From Myxococcales bacterium (GTDB taxonomy: Bacteria > Myxococcota_A > Polyangia > Polyangiales > Polyangiaceae), in the NCBI GenBank assembly GCA_025362165.1, contig JANYHY010000430.1:1-8459 (forward strand): a stretch of DNA of 8,459 nt. Direction: 5' to 3'. A program made the position numbers and the translations under genes. Each line of letters opens with the position of its first letter. The stretch's first letter is position 1. Positions 5,570-8,459 of the stretch are shown piece after piece. The notes beneath the pieces are model-generated. The model did no database searches. It saw only the letters and a list, made by a program, of their open reading frames with translations, and was not told where the DNA came from.

Positions 5570-6048
5570 ACTGGGCCAAGACCTTCACGTCACTGTCGAG
5601 CTTGAACGCGCTGGTGGTGACTGCGTTGACCGGTCCGATCAAGAACGCCGCTACGAATGGCCTTGTTTTACAGGGGGCCGGTGATCCTTCGGTCATCGCG
5701 TTCGACGTCGGCACGGGTACCACGTGGACGTGGATGTCGGGCGGCGCGATCGATGACATCGTCGTTGGCGAGAGCGGCACGGCCTACTTGCTGGTCTCGA
5801 CCGAGAGCCGCGTCTACGCGATCGACACTGCCAGCGGCAAGACGCGCTTCGTCTACACGAACGTCCCCTCTGGTTCGGGGCCTGGCGCGGAGCTCTTGCT
5901 GCGAGGCGGACGCGTGTACGTAATCGTCAACGGCGTGATCAGTTCCTTCCCTGTTCCGTCCATTGGCTACGATCCGACCTCACCGTGGCCGACGCGCTTT
6001 CAGGACAATCAACGCACCAACAACGCTCAATCACCGATGACTTGGTGA
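5566..6048 (+). CDS. Beta-propeller (PQQ-like) protein, C-terminal fragment of a frameshifted gene
   Basis: This 160-aa frame carries at least two more propeller blades: GLVLQGAGDPSVIAFDVGTG, then GESGTAYLLVSTESRVYAID with TASGKTRFVY, then GGRVYVIVNGVISSFPVP. The alternating strand pattern with a Gly/Asp turn and YAID-TASGKxRF is the classic PQQ_2-type repeat. The tail PTSPWPTRFQDNQRTNN matches the W-P-x-F-x-x-D-x-Q-x-T closing motif of such proteins, so the natural C-terminus is present. Meaningful propeller sequence continues upstream of ATG 5566 in the same frame to about 5531, so this ATG is internal, not a true start. It completes the gene begun in the 5186-5569 frame. The next gene, 356 bp away, is convergent. 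Whether the break is biological or a sequencing error cannot be told here. Confidence 0.7.
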   Translation: MNWAKTFTSLSSLNALVVTALTGPIKNAATNGLVLQGAGDPSVIAFDVGTGTTWTWMSGGAIDDIVVGESGTAYLLVSTESRVYAIDTASGKTRFVYTNVPSGSGPGAELLLRGGRVYVIVNGVISSFPVPSIGYDPTSPWPTRFQDNQRTNNAQSPMTW

Positions 6049-6404
6049 TCGATCATCCGCGGTTCGCCCAGCCACGACCTCCCAACAGCAGGGTGCCGAC
6101 TCCGGGAAGCTGACGCTGCTTCGGCAATTGGTGAAAGTGCACGCGTCGTCGATCGTGCGAGCGCAGCGTGGCTCGAGAAGCTCCCGTCGAACAGTCGCGC
6201 GCCCATTGCGCACCCTTCACGCAGTTCGATCACCTCTCGGAGGTGCGCAAGAATGCACACAAGGACCTAGTCACCGAGTCGCACCGTCATCCGGCGGCAA
6301 CGATCTTGGAGACGTGTCCGGGGTTGGGCGAGATTCGGGTCCCCATGCGTAGGCTATGTGCCCCAGTGTCATTGACAGCACTTCGCCCACCACGTCCGGT
6401 GAGT
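6049..6404. other. 356 bp between convergent genes, nothing supported
   Basis: The frames here are short and Arg-rich with no motif, and no start carries a good ribosome-binding site. I found no hairpin followed by a T run for either of the two converging genes, and no repeats or tRNA-like fold. Confidence 0.5.
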
Positions 6405-6872
6405 CTACCCACCCGGATTGCCGGCACCCGATCGCGAGCTCGTGGCGAACCAAATGACTGCCCCGACCACGAGGGCAACTCCGACGATTACGACCAACGC
6501 CACGGCGGCCGTCCTCGATGAGGTGGCGGAAGAGGACGTCGCCATCCAGCGCTCGATTCGTGGATAGCGCGTCAAATCGACACGAATGAAGCGCGCGTCT
6601 GCGAGGGAGGGGGATACGACGACTCCGGGACCAGCCCCAAGCTCCACGCCCGATGACACATGCACTTTGCCGTGCGCGATTCCGACGAGAGAGTCGCCGA
6701 TCACTTGGGGCGACTCGATCTCGACGACGTTGTCCGAAGTAGTGACACGCACGAGGCCGTAGCCTTCGGAGCTGCCGATGTCTTCGCGGGCGACCGGCAC
6801 CCACTCTGCGCAGCCAACTTCGACGAGAAGGACGAGGGACAGTCCCAACAGGACGAGCGGAACCGCCTTCAT
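6405..6872 (-). CDS. Small envelope protein with N-terminal lipoprotein-like signal and C-terminal membrane helix
   Basis: This is 155 aa. Residues 1-21 (MKAVPLVLLGLSLVLLVEVGC) resemble a lipoprotein signal, but the lipobox is EVGC with Glu at -3 instead of Leu/Val/Ile, so lipidation is uncertain. Residues 22-110 form a small beta-rich domain: YGLVRVTTSDNVVEIESP ... GDSLVGIAHGKV ... RFIRVDLTRYPRIE. The V-R-V-T..D...E...P...GDSLVG pattern, followed by a strand with I.V.L.R, recalls small bacterial lipoprotein domains of unknown function. A Ser/Thr linker leads to one clear membrane helix (122-143, AAVALVVIVGVALVVGAVIW) and a short polar tail. The start at ATG 6872 is supported by GGAGAG at 6882-6887 with good spacing; the longer open frame upstream to 7238 lacks signal character. 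It lies 208 bp downstream of the propeller lipoprotein on the same strand. Confidence 0.75.
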   Translation of the reverse strand: MKAVPLVLLGLSLVLLVEVGCAEWVPVAREDIGSSEGYGLVRVTTSDNVVEIESPQVIGDSLVGIAHGKVHVSSGVELGAGPGVVVSPSLADARFIRVDLTRYPRIERWMATSSSATSSRTAAVALVVIVGVALVVGAVIWFATSSRSGAGNPGG

Positions 6873-7080
6873 TTTCAGTCGCTCTCCAGAGTCCCTGCGA
6901 CGCGGCCGATGGCGCCCTCGGGGGAGCGTAAGTAAATCATGCGCGTTTCGAGGGCGGCGACCCACCCGTCGCGAGGGTTCGCGGCAGTGCTCGGGACGCG
7001 CATCGTCGGAACGCGAACGGTGGGCGAGCAGGCTGTTTCCAGGGTGAACGGGGCGTCGACGTCGAGCGTTTGTATTGCAC

Positions 7081-7974
7081 CTAGTTCGGCGGACCTGCTT
7101 CTTGAGGCACCGTGGGCACGCAGGTCGATTGGCCTGCGCCCGTGATCTGCAGAGGCGCGTTGCCGAGATTCTTCGTGGTGTTCGCGACGGTGTCATACTC
7201 GTATACGGCGCCGTTCTCGAACGCGTAGAAACGTCCACCGAAATACGCGAGCGCCTGATTGCCGCCTCCGGGCGCGTTGATCGTGTACGTCTTCATCACC
7301 GCCGCGCTGGACGGGTTGATCTCGTAGAGGTGGAGCGGGTTCGAGTCGTTCAGGTAATAGAGAGTCCCATCTCCGTTCGAGGTCATGTCTCCGAACGTCG
7401 GGACCGAGAGCGCCCCGACGTTCTGGAACTTGCCCGTGATGATGTCGAAGTGGGCGAGGTTCGTTTGTCCCAACACGTAGAGCAGGCTGTCGTTGTTGGA
7501 GAGACCGATGAGCGACAACGCATAGTCGCTGAATCCAGCTTGCTGCTTCCAAGTTGGCAGCGCCGCGCACTGAGCGGTCTTGGTGCTCGTTTTGTAGAGC
7601 ATCCCCGCGTCGCCAACGACCCACGCGACGCCCATGCGATCCACCGTCATGTGCGTCGGGAAGGTCGTGCACGTGAGCGTGCCGATCTTCTTGAACGTGA
7701 ACGTCGGCGGCCAGAAGCTCCACAGCTCAGCGCCGATGCCGGTGACGTAGATGAGCTTCGCGGATGGTGGGCAGTCGATCGCCGCGTCCGCAGCCGGGCC
7801 TGCTTCAGGAGTGCTCGTCTCCGCGAAGTCGGGCTGGCCCGAGTCGTCCGCTGTTGACGTTTCGTTGCCGCTCCCAGAGTCCAGCGGAAATGGGAAGGTG
7901 GTCGAGTCGTTGCCACCGCAAGCGATGAACGCGCCCACGAGCAGCGTCGCGCCGAGCAAGCTGGCTCTCCTCAT
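7081..7974 (-). CDS. Lipoprotein with beta-propeller-like domain
   Basis: This is 297 aa. The signal MRRASLLGATLLVGAFIAC has lipobox FIAC, lipid Cys19 followed by Gly-Gly. A low-complexity Ser/Thr/Asp/Glu/Ala linker (about 20-66) precedes a folded domain from Cys68. The domain shows successive strands of a propeller: AKLIYVTGIGAELWSF, MTVDRMGVAWVVGDAGMLYK, SLLYVLGQTNLAHFDIITGK, GDGTLYYLNDSNPLHLYEIN, YFGGRFYAFENGAVYEYDT. It closes with ITGAGQSTCVP (277-287). Other cysteines are at 68, 102, 136 and 285. The V-D-x-x-G-x-A-W-V-V motif and the GAGxSTC(V/A)P ending match, from memory, a lipoprotein family abundant in Polyangia. The role is unknown; binding or surface display is likely rather than catalysis. 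ATG 7974 is fixed by an in-frame TGA two codons upstream; no clear Shine-Dalgarno is seen. A decayed transposase frame ends 12 bp upstream on the same strand. Confidence 0.88.
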   Translation of the reverse strand: MRRASLLGATLLVGAFIACGGNDSTTFPFPLDSGSGNETSTADDSGQPDFAETSTPEAGPAADAAIDCPPSAKLIYVTGIGAELWSFWPPTFTFKKIGTLTCTTFPTHMTVDRMGVAWVVGDAGMLYKTSTKTAQCAALPTWKQQAGFSDYALSLIGLSNNDSLLYVLGQTNLAHFDIITGKFQNVGALSVPTFGDMTSNGDGTLYYLNDSNPLHLYEINPSSAAVMKTYTINAPGGGNQALAYFGGRFYAFENGAVYEYDTVANTTKNLGNAPLQITGAGQSTCVPTVPQEAGPPN

Positions 7975-7986
7975 CGCATCACTGCA

Positions 7987-8459
7987 TCACACTATCGACC
8001 AACGTCCAATGGTCGCTCGCGGATTGGTCGCAGCATGTGCGCGACTACGAGGGTAACTCGGAGGTGAGCGCAGCGCGTCGCTTCGAGCCGCGTGAGCTCG
8101 GCGGAGCCCGCGATCGAGCCTCGCGGGGAGATCGGCGCGCAACCGCCTCGGGCGTCGACGAGAGCGAGCCATGTGCGGCCCGGGTCCTGCGGGCGGTCTC
8201 GTCCCCGCGACCGCGGAGGCTGCGAGCGGCGTCATCTCGTGGGTGTCGTCCGCTTCGTCGGCGAGCATCTTGCGGCGGCGTAGGTACGCGAACATCTTGT
8301 CGCGCGTCTGCTCGAGCACGCGCGCGACGTCGCTCGTGCTCAGATGAGGTCTCGCTTCGAACGCGAGCTCTCCCGCGCGCTCCACATAGTGGCCGGCACT
8401 CGAGTTGATGTGGTGCTTGGAGCCGATCGGCTGGTCACGACATTCGATGAGGAGAGCGG
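7987..8459 (-). pseudogene. IS91-type transposase fragment, decayed (continues beyond right edge)
   Basis: An open frame enters from the right edge on the - strand and ends at TGA 7989-7987. The part from the edge to about 8180 reads HYVERAGELAFEARPHLSTS, then DVARVLEQTRDKMFAYLRRR, then DEADDTHEMTPLAASAVAGT. This follows the middle region of IS91-like (Y2) transposases just after their HxH...DGxY motif: F-x-A-x-P-P-T..DV..V...RR...LRRRG, then an acidic stretch and LAASVAG. Where the family has HFHxLxLDGVY, this copy has HHINSSAGHY, so the metal-binding His pair and the Asp are disturbed. After the PPAGPGP near 8180 the sequence turns Arg-rich and loses similarity, and no other frame resumes it. 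I read this as a truncated, inactive remnant. No terminal repeats are visible. Family assignment is from memory of motif spacing. Confidence 0.5.

Noticed and set aside
6168..6521. 117-aa open frame in the convergent gap
   Set aside because: No ribosome-binding site, no motif, and it runs into the antisense of the 155-aa envelope protein.
6950..6975. GCGAC/GTCGC inverted repeat downstream of the propeller lipoprotein as a terminator
   Set aside because: Only a 5-bp stem with no T run; expected by chance in DNA this GC-rich.
7075..7857. 260-aa open frame on the + strand opposite the propeller lipoprotein
   Set aside because: It is dominated by Arg, Val and Glu from reverse-complement codons, with no motif, while the - strand frame has a signal peptide, lipobox and propeller strands.

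Overview
The window is high-GC DNA, with hand-counted rows of about 65-70% G+C in the conserved parts. It comes from a bacterium rich in secreted lipoproteins and beta-propeller proteins. Several gene styles point to a member of Polyangia/Myxococcota: a lipoprotein propeller with a C-terminal GAGxSTC(V/A)P end, Cys-rich lipoproteins, a HEAT-repeat lipoprotein and a basic helical protein with an RHTMG motif. This taxonomic placement rests on remembered family styles, not on a search.

Left part (1-2593) is compact and looks intact. The 3' end of an ABC exporter-type ATPase (to 280, + strand) meets a diacylglycerol/lipid kinase (273-1202, - strand) tail to tail with an 8-bp overlap. Divergent from the kinase is a 433-aa HEAT-repeat lipoprotein (1292-2593, +). 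A short spacer follows with a GGAAG-rich tandem repeat and a strong 14-bp hairpin. The hairpin reaches into the stop codon of the next gene, a small basic helical protein (2789-3253, -). That protein's ideal ribosome-binding site and ATG are one base out of frame with the rest of it.

Middle part (3460-5173) is accessory-like and lower in G+C (several rows near 53%). It holds two Cys-rich lipoproteins that converge and overlap by 109 bp (3460-3984 + and 3876-4448 -). It also holds an orphan 100-aa Cys-rich fragment without a signal peptide (4524-4826 +), and then about 360 bp in which I see no convincing gene. After it comes a beta-propeller (PQQ-like) protein broken by at least one frameshift into two pieces (5186-5569 and 5566-6048, +).

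Right part (6405-8459) reads on the - strand. It contains a decayed IS91-type transposase fragment running in from the right edge, then a 297-aa lipoprotein beta-propeller (7081-7974). Last is a 155-aa protein with both an N-terminal (atypical) lipoprotein signal and a C-terminal membrane helix (6405-6872). The 356 bp between 6049 and 6404 hold nothing I can support.

No operon with a shared pathway is evident. The unifying theme is cell-envelope or exported proteins, four with a clear lipobox and one with a doubtful one, in a region with signs of decay (frameshifts, a truncated Cys-rich gene, a transposase relic). I do not see a defence island, CRISPR array, RNA gene or biosynthetic cluster.
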